Notes under the pieces: model-generated
The model's input: only the letters and a program-made list of their open reading frames with translations
What the model was told of the DNA's origin: nothing
Databases searched by the model: none
Program-made: the position numbers and the translations under genes
In this document: positions 36,103 to 45,003 of the stretch, piece by piece
Position numbering within the stretch: the first letter of the stretch is position 1
How the letters are laid out: every line of letters begins with the position of its first letter
NCBI RefSeq assembly: GCF_002165255.2
Contig: NZ_CP028560.1
Location: 62,001-126,000 of the forward strand
Reading direction: 5' to 3'
Origin: Acinetobacter sp. WCHA45
GTDB taxonomy: Bacteria; Pseudomonadota; Gammaproteobacteria; Pseudomonadales; Moraxellaceae
Length of the DNA stretch: 64,000 bases

Positions 36103-36537
36103 ATGAAATCTTTGTGCAACAAAGCCGTTCAAGCTATAAAAGTATCAAGAACTGGCGGTGATGGGTGGCATAGATTAGCCAACCCACCAGCATTTGATGG
36201 GACAATAAACAATGATAAATGTGTTATTATTGTTGATGATACCCAGACCCAAGGTGGTACTTTTGCAGCATTAAAAGGTCATATTGAAACAACTGGGACG
36301 AATAAAGTTATTGGAGCATATGCACTGACGGGTAAACAATACTCATCACAATTAGCTCTAAGTAAAGAAACTCTTCAGCAATTGAGGGATGTATATGGTA
36401 ATCTTGAAGCATGGTGGAAATCGATTTACGGGTACGATTTCGAAAGGCTCACAGAGTGGGAAGCAAAGTATATCCTCAACTCTCGTAAAACAGCTGACGA
36501 AGTCCGAGATAGAATCATTGCGTCAAAACAAACGTGA
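36103..36537 (+). pseudogene. Phosphoribosyltransferase-like protein, N-terminus replaced by an IS end
   Basis: 144 residues with the PRPP-binding motif CVIIVDDTQTQGGTFAAL (near residues 40-57), typical of type I phosphoribosyltransferases. The first eight residues (MKSLCNKA) are translation of a 22-bp IS17-like inverted end, so the original N-terminal part is missing and this start is fortuitous. Downstream of the motif, LRDVYGNLEAWWKSIYGYDFERLTEWEAKYI is unlike classical salvage enzymes and may belong to a DNA-modification or competence-type protein. Activity is doubtful without the N-terminal hood. Confidence 0.55.
36105..36126. repeat. IS17-like terminal fragment
   Basis: AAATCTTTGTGCAACAAAGCC matches the right end of the IS17-like element at 52994-54032. 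Only the terminal 21 or 22 bases remain, marking a past insertion and deletion. Confidence 0.8.
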
Positions 36538-36574
36538 TGCTTATGCACTTATGATGAAAATGAATTAATTATTA

Positions 36575-37432
36575 GGGTGTGTTGACACTTTTAGCTTAAA
36601 AAAATAGCGAAGTAGTAAAATCAAATCGCCAAACCCAATTTTACTATTCGCTATGCCTCGTACCATGCTGACAGATCAACACTGGCAAAAGTTGAAAGTT
36701 ATTCTGCGTAATTTATCCATTCACCACAACTCAAATTTACGCAATTTTATTGAAGCTATTCTCTATAGAATTAGAACAGGCTGTCCGTGGCGAGATATTC
36801 CTTCTTGTTTTGGTCATTCAAACTCTATTTTCAAACGTTTTAATCGTTGGTCAAGCAGCGGTAAGTTACTTAGATTATTCAAATTGCTAGCCTCATGCCC
36901 CGATATGGAGTGGATTTTTATTGATGGCTCTCATGTACGTGCTCATCAACATTCTGCCGGCATAGCGAATCAATCTATTTCTAAAAGTGTAGGAGGAAAC
37001 TCCTCAAAAATACATTTGATTGTTGATGCACATGGCAATCCTATTGATTTCATAATTACCGATGGGACCACACATGATGTTAAAGTTGCACCTGATTTAA
37101 TATCAACATTAGATTTAAAAGAGACAAAAGTGGTATGCGCAGATAAAGGCTATGATTCAGAACCACTGCGTGAACAGATCAGGAAAACAGGGACTAAAGC
37201 GAATATACCAAAGAAAACGAATAGCCAATCTAACAATGACCATATGGACTGGTATTTATATAAAATCAGGCATTTAGTTGAAAATATGTTTTGTAGATTA
37301 AAGCAATTTAGAGGAATAGCTACTCGATATGACAAGCTCAAAAGAAATTATCAAAGTTCTGTTGCTTTAGCCTGTATATTTTTATGGCTACCTTTATAGG
37401 GTTAATTATGAACAGTAAATGTCAACAGACCC
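36575..37432 (+). mobile_element. IS5-family (IS427 group) element, copy 1
   Basis: An 858-bp element with inverted ends GGGTGTGTTGACA and TGTCAACAGACCC, flanked by a TA duplication. An inverted copy of the same element lies at 42503-44645, so the pair brackets the GMC/aldehyde dehydrogenase module. Confidence 0.9.
36653..37399 (+). CDS. IS5-family transposase (copy 1)
   Basis: A 248-residue DDE transposase of the IS427 group in one uninterrupted frame, starting MPRTMLTDQHWQKLKVIL. An N-terminal DUF4096-like domain with IRTGCPWRDIPSCFGHSNSIFKRFNRW, then catalytic stretches WIFIDGSHVRAHQH (first Asp), VVCADKGYDSEPLR (second Asp) and IRHLVENMFCRLKQFRG (Glu). It differs from the copy at 42536 at only about two residues (PSCFG/PCCFG and FIITDG/FMITDG). 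Members of this group often need a frameshift, not required here. Confidence 0.93.
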   Translation: MPRTMLTDQHWQKLKVILRNLSIHHNSNLRNFIEAILYRIRTGCPWRDIPSCFGHSNSIFKRFNRWSSSGKLLRLFKLLASCPDMEWIFIDGSHVRAHQHSAGIANQSISKSVGGNSSKIHLIVDAHGNPIDFIITDGTTHDVKVAPDLISTLDLKETKVVCADKGYDSEPLREQIRKTGTKANIPKKTNSQSNNDHMDWYLYKIRHLVENMFCRLKQFRGIATRYDKLKRNYQSSVALACIFLWLPL

Positions 37433-37717
37433 TAGTCATATTTTATAACAAGAAAAAATAAACCATGGCTTTTGGGTTTATGAATAGACTCAATAATGCC
37501 CCCCAATTACTCATTGATCGGTAAAAAAGGTAAGACAGCTTTTCGCTCTCTTCTTAGCTTAGGAATTTCTGAATTATAGCCCATAAAATCAGCAACGCCC
37601 TCTAACGCTGTCATACAGCGTTAGAGGGATAATGATCTCAAGATTGTATTGCTTGGGCTGTCTAATTTGCCGTATTAGACACCATCACCATCACCAGCCC
37701 AAACCATATCCACTTTT
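37433..37717. other. Spacer between IS5 and the GMC oxidoreductase gene, with a perfect hairpin
   Basis: No gene. CCCTCTAACGCTG (37598-37610), loop TCATA, CAGCGTTAGAGGG (37616-37628) form a 13-bp perfect stem about 90 bp after the oxidoreductase stop. It lacks a strong T-run, so it may be a factor-assisted terminator or mRNA stabiliser. Confidence 0.65.
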
Positions 37718-39436
37718 TTAAGCATTGCTTAATGCACTGGCTAAATCACCAGTACCCTTCAAGTCAGACACCTGTCCCTCCAAAGGCTGACTAAATTCAA
37801 TACGCTGAATCTTTGCTGCCCGCTCTGCGGAGAACACTGGGATTTGACTCATCGCAAATTCAGACAGTGCGGTAATGGTTAGTGAGGGATTCACACCTAA
37901 ATTCCCAGGTACAATCGAACCATCTAATACGCGTAAATTTTGATAACCAAAGACTTGACCAGTGAAGTCCACAACGCCATTCGACTTGTCATTGCCCATC
38001 GCGACACCACTCATAATATGTGCTGTCGTTGGCGTTCCCAGTAGAATTTCAGTAAGTGCAGAACCAGGTTCTCCACCTAACTTTTGTGCAATCATTTTAG
38101 TGGCTTCTTCAGCCGCAGGGAATGAAACGGTGAGTGGCGTGTCCCCTTCTTTTTGCACAGCAGTGATACTATTTTTGAACAGTCGATACCACTTTCTACG
38201 CCATTCAAAATGAATGAATGCTTCAGACTTTTGCATCACCAATAAAATGATAGAGTCTTTGGCTTTACCCTTATAACGCAGTACTTTAAAGGTTTTTAAG
38301 GGATGTAACAGTGTATTGAACACAAACTTCATAAAGCGCATAAAGCCCTGACCAGTCACCATAGGCACGTATGGAATATAAATCCATGAAGCATCCGCAC
38401 CTTCAGGGAAACGTGTGACCTCGATATTGGTATCTGCATCGACTGAAATAAAGGAGCTGATAGCCACACCATCATCCAGTTTTTTACCAGTATTGTTCAC
38501 TGTGGTCAGGGTTTCCGAGTTCGTCCGAACTTCCTGTCCCAGCAATGAAGAAATATTGGGTAAAGTTTTATGCTGATCACGCATTTTTAACAACATCGGT
38601 ACCGTACCCATTACACCCGCAGATAACACCACCCCACGACTGCGCAAACTATACTGACGAACATTCTTTCCTAAAGTTTCTTTGACTATTACTTCGTAAC
38701 CTGCGCTACCATCTTCATTCAGTGGTGTAATTTTCACCACTTCAGAACTTGGACGAATTTCAACGCCATTACGCTCAGAAAAATACAGGTAATTTTTCAT
38801 CAGGGTATTTTTGGCATTATTACGACAGCCCAACATACAAGCGCCACAATAAATACAGGAGTTACGATCTGGCCCCTCTCCATTGAAATACGGATCTTTC
38901 GCTAATTGTCCTTCTTGACCAGCTACTTGCGAAAAGAAGACCCCCGTATTCACCGTTTTAAATGAATTTGCATATCCAATTTCACTCGCAACTTCTTTTA
39001 ACGTTTCGTCTGCAATATTGGTATAAGTATTATTCGCTGTACCCAACATACGTTGAGCGAGACCATAAAACGGCTTTAAGGTTTCTTTCCAGTCTTTACG
39101 AATCTTGGTCCATGCCTCAGACTCAAAAACAGCATCAGGTGGAATTAAATGTACATTGGCATAAATTTGTGAGCCCCCACCGACGCCCACCCCATGCAAA
39201 ATGGTGGTTTTACTGGTGAAAGTAAATTGCATCGTACCTCTGAATCCCAGTTCAGGCCGCCACAAATAGTTTTTGGTGTCTAAATTTGTAGTTGGAAAAT
39301 CCTTGTCTTCACGGCGTAATCCTTTCTCCAAAATCAGGACTTTATAGCCCTTTTCACTAAGGCGTAAAGCACTGACCGATCCACCAAAGCCTGAGCCAAT
39401 CACGATTTGATCAAAATCAAAATCTTTATTATTCAT
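37718..39436 (-). CDS. GMC-family FAD-dependent oxidoreductase
   Basis: A 572-residue flavoprotein of the glucose-methanol-choline family; relatives oxidise long-chain or sterol alcohols. The FAD-binding fold is at the N-terminus (QIVIGSGFGGSVSALRLSEKG, near residues 10-30), then HGVGVGGGSQIYANV. A cysteine cluster, CIYCGACMLGCRNNAKNTL, lies near 190-210, as in cholesterol-oxidase-like members. The C-terminal catalytic region has AHIMSGVAMGND and LRVLDGSIVPGNLGVNPSLTITALSEFAM. Paired with an aldehyde dehydrogenase 114 bp upstream on the same strand, so an alcohol-to-acid route is likely; the substrate is not determinable here. Confidence 0.88.
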   Translation of the reverse strand: MNNKDFDFDQIVIGSGFGGSVSALRLSEKGYKVLILEKGLRREDKDFPTTNLDTKNYLWRPELGFRGTMQFTFTSKTTILHGVGVGGGSQIYANVHLIPPDAVFESEAWTKIRKDWKETLKPFYGLAQRMLGTANNTYTNIADETLKEVASEIGYANSFKTVNTGVFFSQVAGQEGQLAKDPYFNGEGPDRNSCIYCGACMLGCRNNAKNTLMKNYLYFSERNGVEIRPSSEVVKITPLNEDGSAGYEVIVKETLGKNVRQYSLRSRGVVLSAGVMGTVPMLLKMRDQHKTLPNISSLLGQEVRTNSETLTTVNNTGKKLDDGVAISSFISVDADTNIEVTRFPEGADASWIYIPYVPMVTGQGFMRFMKFVFNTLLHPLKTFKVLRYKGKAKDSIILLVMQKSEAFIHFEWRRKWYRLFKNSITAVQKEGDTPLTVSFPAAEEATKMIAQKLGGEPGSALTEILLGTPTTAHIMSGVAMGNDKSNGVVDFTGQVFGYQNLRVLDGSIVPGNLGVNPSLTITALSEFAMSQIPVFSAERAAKIQRIEFSQPLEGQVSDLKGTGDLASALSNA

Positions 39437-39550
39437 CCTATTAACTCCTTTAAAAGTTTTATTTTTCTGTTTTTAAATACACTAATTCCTTCACTTCAAA
39501 ATATCCATCTTGAAGTGAAAAGTGATGTTGAGGTTTTTAAATTTAAGCGC

Positions 39551-40996
39551 TTATGACTTCATCCGAATCAATAAATTCAACAGCCAATTGGCAAATTTTC
39601 CGTAAGGCGGCGCGAGAAACTTCAAGCTCGAAAAACCCGCCTGATAAAACACAGGACGCATTTTGGAAAAAGTCAAAAAGCCTTCATAGCCATGATAATG
39701 CCCCATCCCGCTGGCACCGACCCCACCAAATGGCAAGTCATGCTGCCCGACATGAAATAAGGCATCATTGACCGAAACCCCGCCCGACATAACTCGGCTG
39801 ATATAAAATTCGACTGAGCTTTTATTATTGCTAAATGGATAAAAGGCCAATGGACGATCACGCTGCACAATATAGTCCACTACCTCTTCAGGCTTCTGGT
39901 AGGTTTTGACCATCAAGATCGGACCAAAGGTTTCACGCGTATCAATTTCCATCTCATCATTGCTGTTCAACACCAAAGTCAGTGGAAATTTTCGTGTCGC
40001 AGCATCTGGCTCTTGCTGATTTAAATTAATCAAACTTGCCCCTTTGGCTTCAGCATCTGCCAAGCTATGCACTAAGCGCTGAAATGCGCGCTCATCAATC
40101 ACAGAAGTATAATCTTTGCTATGAATATCAGGCACATGTTCCTGAACCCACGCTGCCGCGGCTTGAATAAATGCTTGTAACTTCGACTCATGCACAAATA
40201 AATAATCGACATTGGTACAAATTTGTCCCGCATTAAACTGTTTCACAAACATAATGCGTTCTACAGCTTTATCGATGGGGTATTCAGGGTCAATCACCGC
40301 AGGAGATTTACCACCCAGCTCCAAAGTCACTGGCGTCAAGTTTGGTGCAGCAGCAGCCATGACTTTACGCCCTGTCGCACCAGAGCCAGTAAACATCAGG
40401 TGGTCAAACGGCAATTTTGAAAATGCGATGCCTACTTCACCCGTCTCATCGAAAATCTGTAATTTTTCCGCTTTAAAGTATTTGGGGCTTAACTCCATCA
40501 GCAATTCGGCCAAATGTCTTGAATTTTCAGACATTTTAACCATAGCGGTATTTCCCGCAGCAAACACGGCCGACAACTGTGAAAACATCAAATTGATGGG
40601 GAAATTCCACGGCACAATAATTCCAATCACGCCCAGTGGCTGAGGAATCACACGGTTCTTCGCACCAAAATACAGGCTATGATCGACATGTCGTTTTTGT
40701 ACTTTCGTCCATTGCTTCAAATGTTTGATGCTGCCGTTAATGTCATCCGTGACAGTAATAATTTCTGCCAATAAGGTTTCATGGCGTGAACGATTTCCAT
40801 AATCACGATTCAAGGCGTCAATAATTGCTTCACGGTGATTGTTAATCAATGCTTTTAAATTCAGTAAATGTTGCTTGCGTTGTTCAATCGTTTCAATGCC
40901 TTGCTGATGAAAGCTTTTGCGCTGTAATTGAAAACAATCGTGCAATGTCTGTTCTATCACTGTTTGCTCGATATGAGACTGAACCGTAAGTTGCAT
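39551..40996 (-). CDS. Aldehyde dehydrogenase, coniferyl-aldehyde type
   Basis: A 481-residue NAD(P)-dependent aldehyde dehydrogenase. Seen: the cofactor region PLGVIGIIVPWNFPINLMFSQL, FTGSGATGRKVM, the catalytic Glu in TLELGGKSP and the nucleophile Cys in FNAGQICTNVDYLFV, plus ETFGPILMV. A hydrophobic C-terminal tail (FANWLLNLLIRMKS) suggests membrane association as in fatty aldehyde dehydrogenases. The overall pattern is nearest to the coniferyl aldehyde dehydrogenase group. It should accept the aldehyde made by the GMC enzyme encoded downstream. Divergent from the AraC regulator, which probably controls the pair. Confidence 0.9.
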   Translation of the reverse strand: MQLTVQSHIEQTVIEQTLHDCFQLQRKSFHQQGIETIEQRKQHLLNLKALINNHREAIIDALNRDYGNRSRHETLLAEIITVTDDINGSIKHLKQWTKVQKRHVDHSLYFGAKNRVIPQPLGVIGIIVPWNFPINLMFSQLSAVFAAGNTAMVKMSENSRHLAELLMELSPKYFKAEKLQIFDETGEVGIAFSKLPFDHLMFTGSGATGRKVMAAAAPNLTPVTLELGGKSPAVIDPEYPIDKAVERIMFVKQFNAGQICTNVDYLFVHESKLQAFIQAAAAWVQEHVPDIHSKDYTSVIDERAFQRLVHSLADAEAKGASLINLNQQEPDAATRKFPLTLVLNSNDEMEIDTRETFGPILMVKTYQKPEEVVDYIVQRDRPLAFYPFSNNKSSVEFYISRVMSGGVSVNDALFHVGQHDLPFGGVGASGMGHYHGYEGFLTFSKMRPVFYQAGFSSLKFLAPPYGKFANWLLNLLIRMKS

Positions 40997-41149
40997 ATGC
41001 TTTTCCTTTCACGGCTAAAAATGGTGATTCAATACTTCTTTTCTATGTTGGTTGAGATAATCTCTTATCCTACTTTAACAAATGACTTGAATTATGCTTG
41101 ACTTTTTAGGACACTAAATTGATCTTTTAGGACAACACGGAATGTTGTA

Positions 41150-42169
41150 ATGGGAAGTTATATTCGTGCAGCCAGCCTCGGCGGTTTTGAAGACTTAGTC
41201 CGTAGTTATGGCATAAACCCTATAGGAATCTTGAAAGAGATCGGGATTTTACCTGCTTTACTCCGCGATCCAGATTCATTTATTCATTATGATCATTATT
41301 TAAATTTATTGGAAAAAGCGGCCTTAGCCTGTCAGGATGACTGCTTCGGTTTAAAACTCGGCGCACTCCAAAATATTAGCACAATCGGTTTGATTGGCGT
41401 CTATATGTCCCGACAAACGAGCATACTTGAAGCCTTAAGCGTGGCGCAAAAGTATGTCTATTTACATGCTGAAGGCGTTGTCTTTCACGTCTCGCAACAT
41501 AATGCTCTGTTCTGTAAGCTGAACTTTGTGCGTTTAAGTGAATACAACACCGATGTACCACAAAAATCACAACTGGCCATTTGCCTTGTCGCGAATATTT
41601 TAAAAGATTTGATTGGCCCACAGTGGCATGCAGAAAAAATTTGCTTCAAGCAAAAAGCACCACAAAAAGGAGCTCAAACTTTCCAAGCACATTTTTCCTG
41701 TCCAGTGGAATTTGAAACCGATGAGGATGCGCTTTATTTTCCCGCAAGCTTTTTAAGCTATAAACCCTATAATTTTAATGAAGATGCCATTAATCAACTA
41801 ATCGTACAGCAGCTTGAAACACAAAGCAGCACCAAAACTGAAGACAATACCGCACTGATAGAGAGTTCAGTCCGCATGCTGATGGCGACAGGAGACTGCA
41901 GCATTGAAAATATCGCACTCTGTATGGGAATGCATCCGAAAAAGCTTCAGCGCGCTTTAAAAATGCAAGGAACAACCTATCGAGATATACTCGAAAATGT
42001 CCGAAAAAAAGAAGCGCTTCGTATGCTTGATGCAGGCAATGTGAATTTGACAGATATTGCTCTACAGTTGGGCTATGCAGAATTATCTATTTTCAGTCGC
42101 AACTTTAAAAGCTGGTTTGGCGTTCCTCCAACCGAGTTAAGAGACAAAAGTCGAAGCCATATTGTATGA
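41150..42169 (+). CDS. AraC-family transcriptional regulator
   Basis: A 339-residue regulator with an N-terminal ligand-sensing domain of the OruR/ArgR-like (Arabinose_bd) type (VRSYGINPIGILKEIGILPALL, then FGLKLG) and a C-terminal double helix-turn-helix: SIENIALCMGMHPKKLQRALKMQGTTYRDILENVRKKEA and LTDIALQLGYAELSIFSRNFKSWFGVPPTELR. Full length. Divergently transcribed from the aldehyde dehydrogenase with 153 bp between starts, the standard place for its operator. It is a likely activator in response to the pathway substrate. Confidence 0.92.
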   Translation: MGSYIRAASLGGFEDLVRSYGINPIGILKEIGILPALLRDPDSFIHYDHYLNLLEKAALACQDDCFGLKLGALQNISTIGLIGVYMSRQTSILEALSVAQKYVYLHAEGVVFHVSQHNALFCKLNFVRLSEYNTDVPQKSQLAICLVANILKDLIGPQWHAEKICFKQKAPQKGAQTFQAHFSCPVEFETDEDALYFPASFLSYKPYNFNEDAINQLIVQQLETQSSTKTEDNTALIESSVRMLMATGDCSIENIALCMGMHPKKLQRALKMQGTTYRDILENVRKKEALRMLDAGNVNLTDIALQLGYAELSIFSRNFKSWFGVPPTELRDKSRSHIV

Positions 42170-42270
42170 CTTCTGGTTTTGCTACTTCGTTAAATAAAAA
42201 GTACCCAACGAATTCAAGCATATAGTTTAAATCCATTGAATGTCACTCTAATCAATACAGACTCAATTGA

Positions 42271-42502
42271 TTATTTCGGGAAAACAAAGGATGCGACCAA
42301 ACGTGCCCCCCAACCTTTCGGGCTGCCGTCAGTATCATCAACCCAATATCGAGCACCACCGCCCACACTAATGGCCTGACCATTTAGGCGAATCACTTTG
42401 GTCACAGTCAAGTTGACAGGAACTGTGGCTTCTTCTGCATTCCAGTCATATGTCGTTTCAGTATTCAATGCCACCGTCGTACTATTTGGATAAGTGTAAC
42501 TA
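42271..42502 (-). pseudogene. C-terminal fragment of an outer-membrane transporter-like protein
   Basis: About 77 residues of amphipathic strands (NSTTVALNTETTYDWNAEEATVPVNLTVTKVI, RYWVDDTDGSPKGWGARLVASFVFPK) ending in the terminal aromatic/Lys typical of outer-membrane beta barrels. It resembles the end of the phenol MetA/transporter family. The IS5 element inserted at 42503 removed the rest; the apparent start MSTDP is IS sequence. It probably once belonged to the alcohol/aldehyde module as an uptake channel. Confidence 0.6.
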
Positions 42503-42535
42503 GGGTCTGTTGACATTTACTGTTCATAATTAACC

Positions 42536-43282
42536 CTATAAAGGTAGCCATAAAAATATACAGGCTAAAGCAACAGAACTTTGATAATTTCTTTTGAGCT
42601 TGTCATATCGAGTAGCTATTCCTCTAAATTGCTTTAATCTACAAAACATATTTTCAACTAAATGCCTGATTTTATATAAATACCAGTCCATATGGTCATT
42701 GTTCGATTGGCTATTTGTTTTCTTTGGTATATTCGCTTTAGTCCCTGTTTTCCTGATCTGTTCACGCAGTGGTTCTGAATCATAGCCTTTATCTGCACAT
42801 ACCACTTTTGTCTCTTTTAAATCTAATGTTGATATTAAATCAGGTGCAACTTTAACATCATGTGTGGTTCCATCGGTAATCATGAAATCAATAGGATTGC
42901 CATGTGCATCAACAATCAAATGTATTTTTGAGGAGTTTCCTCCTACACTTTTAGAAATAGATTGATTCGCTATGCCAGCAGAATGTTGATGAGCACGTAC
43001 ATGAGAGCCATCAATAAAAATCCACTCCATATCGGGGCATGAGGCTAGTAATTTGAATAATCTAAGTAACTTACCGCTGCTTGACCAACGATTAAAACGT
43101 TTGAAAATAGAGTTTGAATGACCAAAACAACAAGGAATATCTCGCCACGGACAGCCTGTTCTAATTCTATAGAGAATAGCTTCAATAAAATTGCGTAAAT
43201 TTGAGTTGTGGTGAATGGATAAATTACGCAGAATAACTTTCAACTTTTGCCAGTGTTGATCTGTCAGCATGGTACGAGGCAT
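42536..43282 (-). CDS. IS5-family transposase (copy 2)
   Basis: A 248-residue transposase, intact from MPRTMLTDQHW to FLWLPL, nearly identical to the one at 36653-37399, with catalytic WIFIDGSHVRAHQH, VVCADKGYDSEPLR and HLVENMFCRLK. The frame is open 22 codons further upstream into the nested IS3 end, but the true start is MPRT. The IS3 insertion 40 bp upstream separates the gene from the original IS end and probably its promoter. Confidence 0.9.
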   Translation of the reverse strand: MPRTMLTDQHWQKLKVILRNLSIHHNSNLRNFIEAILYRIRTGCPWRDIPCCFGHSNSIFKRFNRWSSSGKLLRLFKLLASCPDMEWIFIDGSHVRAHQHSAGIANQSISKSVGGNSSKIHLIVDAHGNPIDFMITDGTTHDVKVAPDLISTLDLKETKVVCADKGYDSEPLREQIRKTGTKANIPKKTNSQSNNDHMDWYLYKIRHLVENMFCRLKQFRGIATRYDKLKRNYQSSVALACIFLWLPL

Positions 43283-43383
43283 AGCGAATAGTAAAATTGG
43301 GTTCGGCGATTTGATTTTACTAAGAGGTGGTTCCACTTGTTTGAACAACTAAAAGCGTATTTATAAGTGATATTCCGCTCTAG

Positions 43384-44222
43384 TTAAGCCACCTTGTTTT
43401 GTTGGGGTAGCTGATCATAGTAAAACTCATTTGGTGTCATTTTGTCTAGACTCGAATGAGGTCGTTTCAGATTATAAAACTCAAAATATGCACTCAATTG
43501 CTTTTTCGCATCTGTGACACTGCTATAAGCTTTGAGATACACCTCTTCATATTTAACGCTCCGCCATAATCGTTCAACCATCACATTATCTACCCATCGA
43601 CCTTTACCATCCATACTGATTTGAATGCCATTTGATTTCAATACATCAATAAATGCATCACTGGTGAACTGACTGCCTTGGTCTGTATTCAATATTTCAG
43701 GTGATCCATATTTTTCAATCGCTTCATTTAAAGCCGAAATACAAAAATCCACCTCCATACTAATCGATACCCTATGCGCAAGTACCTTGCGGCTATGCCA
43801 ATCAATCACAGCACATAAATAAACAAAGCCTTTTGCCATAGGGATATACGTTATATCAGTAGACCACACTTGATTACTGCGCTGAATAGCCAATCCTTTG
43901 AGCAGATATGGATATTTACGGTGAGCTTGATTAGCCTGGCTTAAATTTGGTTTGCAATATAACGCCTGAATACCCATTTTCTTCATTAAAGTACGTGTAT
44001 GACGTCGTCCTATATGATGCCCTTGACGATTCAACAAATCACGCATCATACGACTGCCTGCAAAAGGATATTGCATATGTAATTCATCAATACATCGCAT
44101 CAGCTTCAGATCTGATGAGCTAACAGGTTTTGGGCGATAATAATAACAACCACGAGAGACTTTCAGTAACTTAGCTTGTTTAGATACTGAAATCTGAAGT
44201 GAGTGATCGATTAACTTTTGTG
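43384..44222 (-). CDS. IS3-family transposase OrfB
   Basis: The catalytic half of an IS3 transposase, about 275 residues when read from the frameshift near 44215-44222. Contains an N-terminal HTH_21-like region (CIDELHMQYPFAGSRMMRDLLNRQGHHIGRRHTRTLMKKMGI) and the rve core with VWSTDITYIPMAKGFVYL (first Asp), LNTDQGSQFTS (second Asp) and DNVMVERLWRSVKYEEVY (Glu). Normally made as an OrfAB fusion by a -1 shift on the A-run at the end of orfA. The first in-frame ATG is at 44100. No lesion seen. Confidence 0.88.
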
Positions 44223-44516
44223 GTTGAAGCGGCCCAGTTTCTTCAACACACCTTCTAAAAAATCAATTTCTAATGCCTGCTCACCGATTTTTGCATGTAA
44301 CTTTTTAAGATCAATGGGAGGTTCTGATGGAGCTTTTGATTGATCGAAAGCTTGTGAGGAAGCTGAGATCAATTGATTTTTCCAGTCAATAATTTGGTTT
44401 TGATGAACATCAAACTCAGAACTCAATTCAGCAAGTGTTTTTTCTGCTTTGATCGCAGCAAGTGCTACCTTAGCCTTAAAGTCGTTTGAATGATTTCTTC
44501 TTGGTCTACGTGCCAT
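44211..44516 (-). CDS. IS3-family OrfA (helix-turn-helix subunit)
   Basis: About 101 residues from MARRPRRNHSNDFKAKVALAAI, with helix-turn-helix TLAELSSEFDVHQNQIIDWKNQL and a leucine-zipper region (LHAKIGEQALEIDFLEGVLKKL). It binds the IS ends. An upstream ATG (MEYFMARR) is also in frame. The stop at 44211 overlaps the orfB frame; an A-run (CACAAAAG on the coding strand) near 44215-44222 is the probable slippage site. Confidence 0.87.
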   Translation of the reverse strand: MARRPRRNHSNDFKAKVALAAIKAEKTLAELSSEFDVHQNQIIDWKNQLISASSQAFDQSKAPSEPPIDLKKLHAKIGEQALEIDFLEGVLKKLGRFNHKS

Positions 44517-44659
44517 AAAATACTCCATATATTGATGTTTATAACATCATTTGAGGAGCAGAGTATCACTTATAGGAGTTGTTCAAATTTCCGGATCCAT
44601 CTCTCTACTTCGCTATTTTTTTAAGCTAAAAGTGTCAACACACCCTATTTAATTAAGTT

Positions 44660-44687
44660 AAAAGACTGCTATATAGCGGTCTTTTTT
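44660..44687 (+). terminator. Probable bidirectional terminator
   Basis: AAAGACTGCT, ATAT, AGCGGTCTTTTTT: a stem with one mismatch followed by six T, just right of the IS5 element. Confidence 0.75.
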
Positions 44688-45003
44688 GTTTTTGAGCTCT
44701 ACAAATTTTAATGAGTACATATAGTTACTTTTATAAAAATGATAATAAAGGGTAGAGGAGGTCATCTAAGAATTTAAAGCACAAGACTTATTTAACATTG
44801 ATGACAGAAAAAGTGAGTTGTTGGGAACTTAAAGAAGAGGTGGTACTTATAATGGTTACTAAAATACAAATACTTAAAATATTAAATATATAAAACAATA
44901 TATTACAAATATATATGATGCGTAGTGTACGCATCATATATATTTTCTTCTATTTTGATATAATGGATCTCGTCAATCCGCTGATAGGTTTCATTTAAAT
45001 TTC
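44688..45003. promoter_or_regulatory. Upstream region of the integrase gene with a long perfect palindrome
   Basis: About 300 bp without a gene. At 44907-44945 two 18-bp arms (AAATATATATGATGCGTA and its exact complement) flank the 3-base loop GTG, ending about 60 bp before the integrase start. The position suits an integrase operator, a terminator-like hairpin or part of an attachment site. Confidence 0.65.

Larger units (their letters stand above)
43323..44604 (-). mobile_element. IS3-family element nested in IS5
   Basis: A 1282-bp element with imperfect inverted ends AGAGGTGGTTCC... and ...GGATCCATCTCT, both followed inward by TTTGAACAACT. The target duplication CTA (43320-43322 and 44605-44607) has the 3 bp typical of IS3. 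It carries overlapping orfA and orfB. Confidence 0.93.
42503..44645 (-). mobile_element. IS5-family (IS427 group) element, copy 2, with nested IS3
   Basis: Ends GGGTCTGTTGACA and TGTCAACACACCC flanked by TA on both sides. Subtracting the nested IS3 (1282 bp) and its 3-bp duplication leaves 858 bp, exactly the size of copy 1. Inverted with respect to copy 1. Confidence 0.9.
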
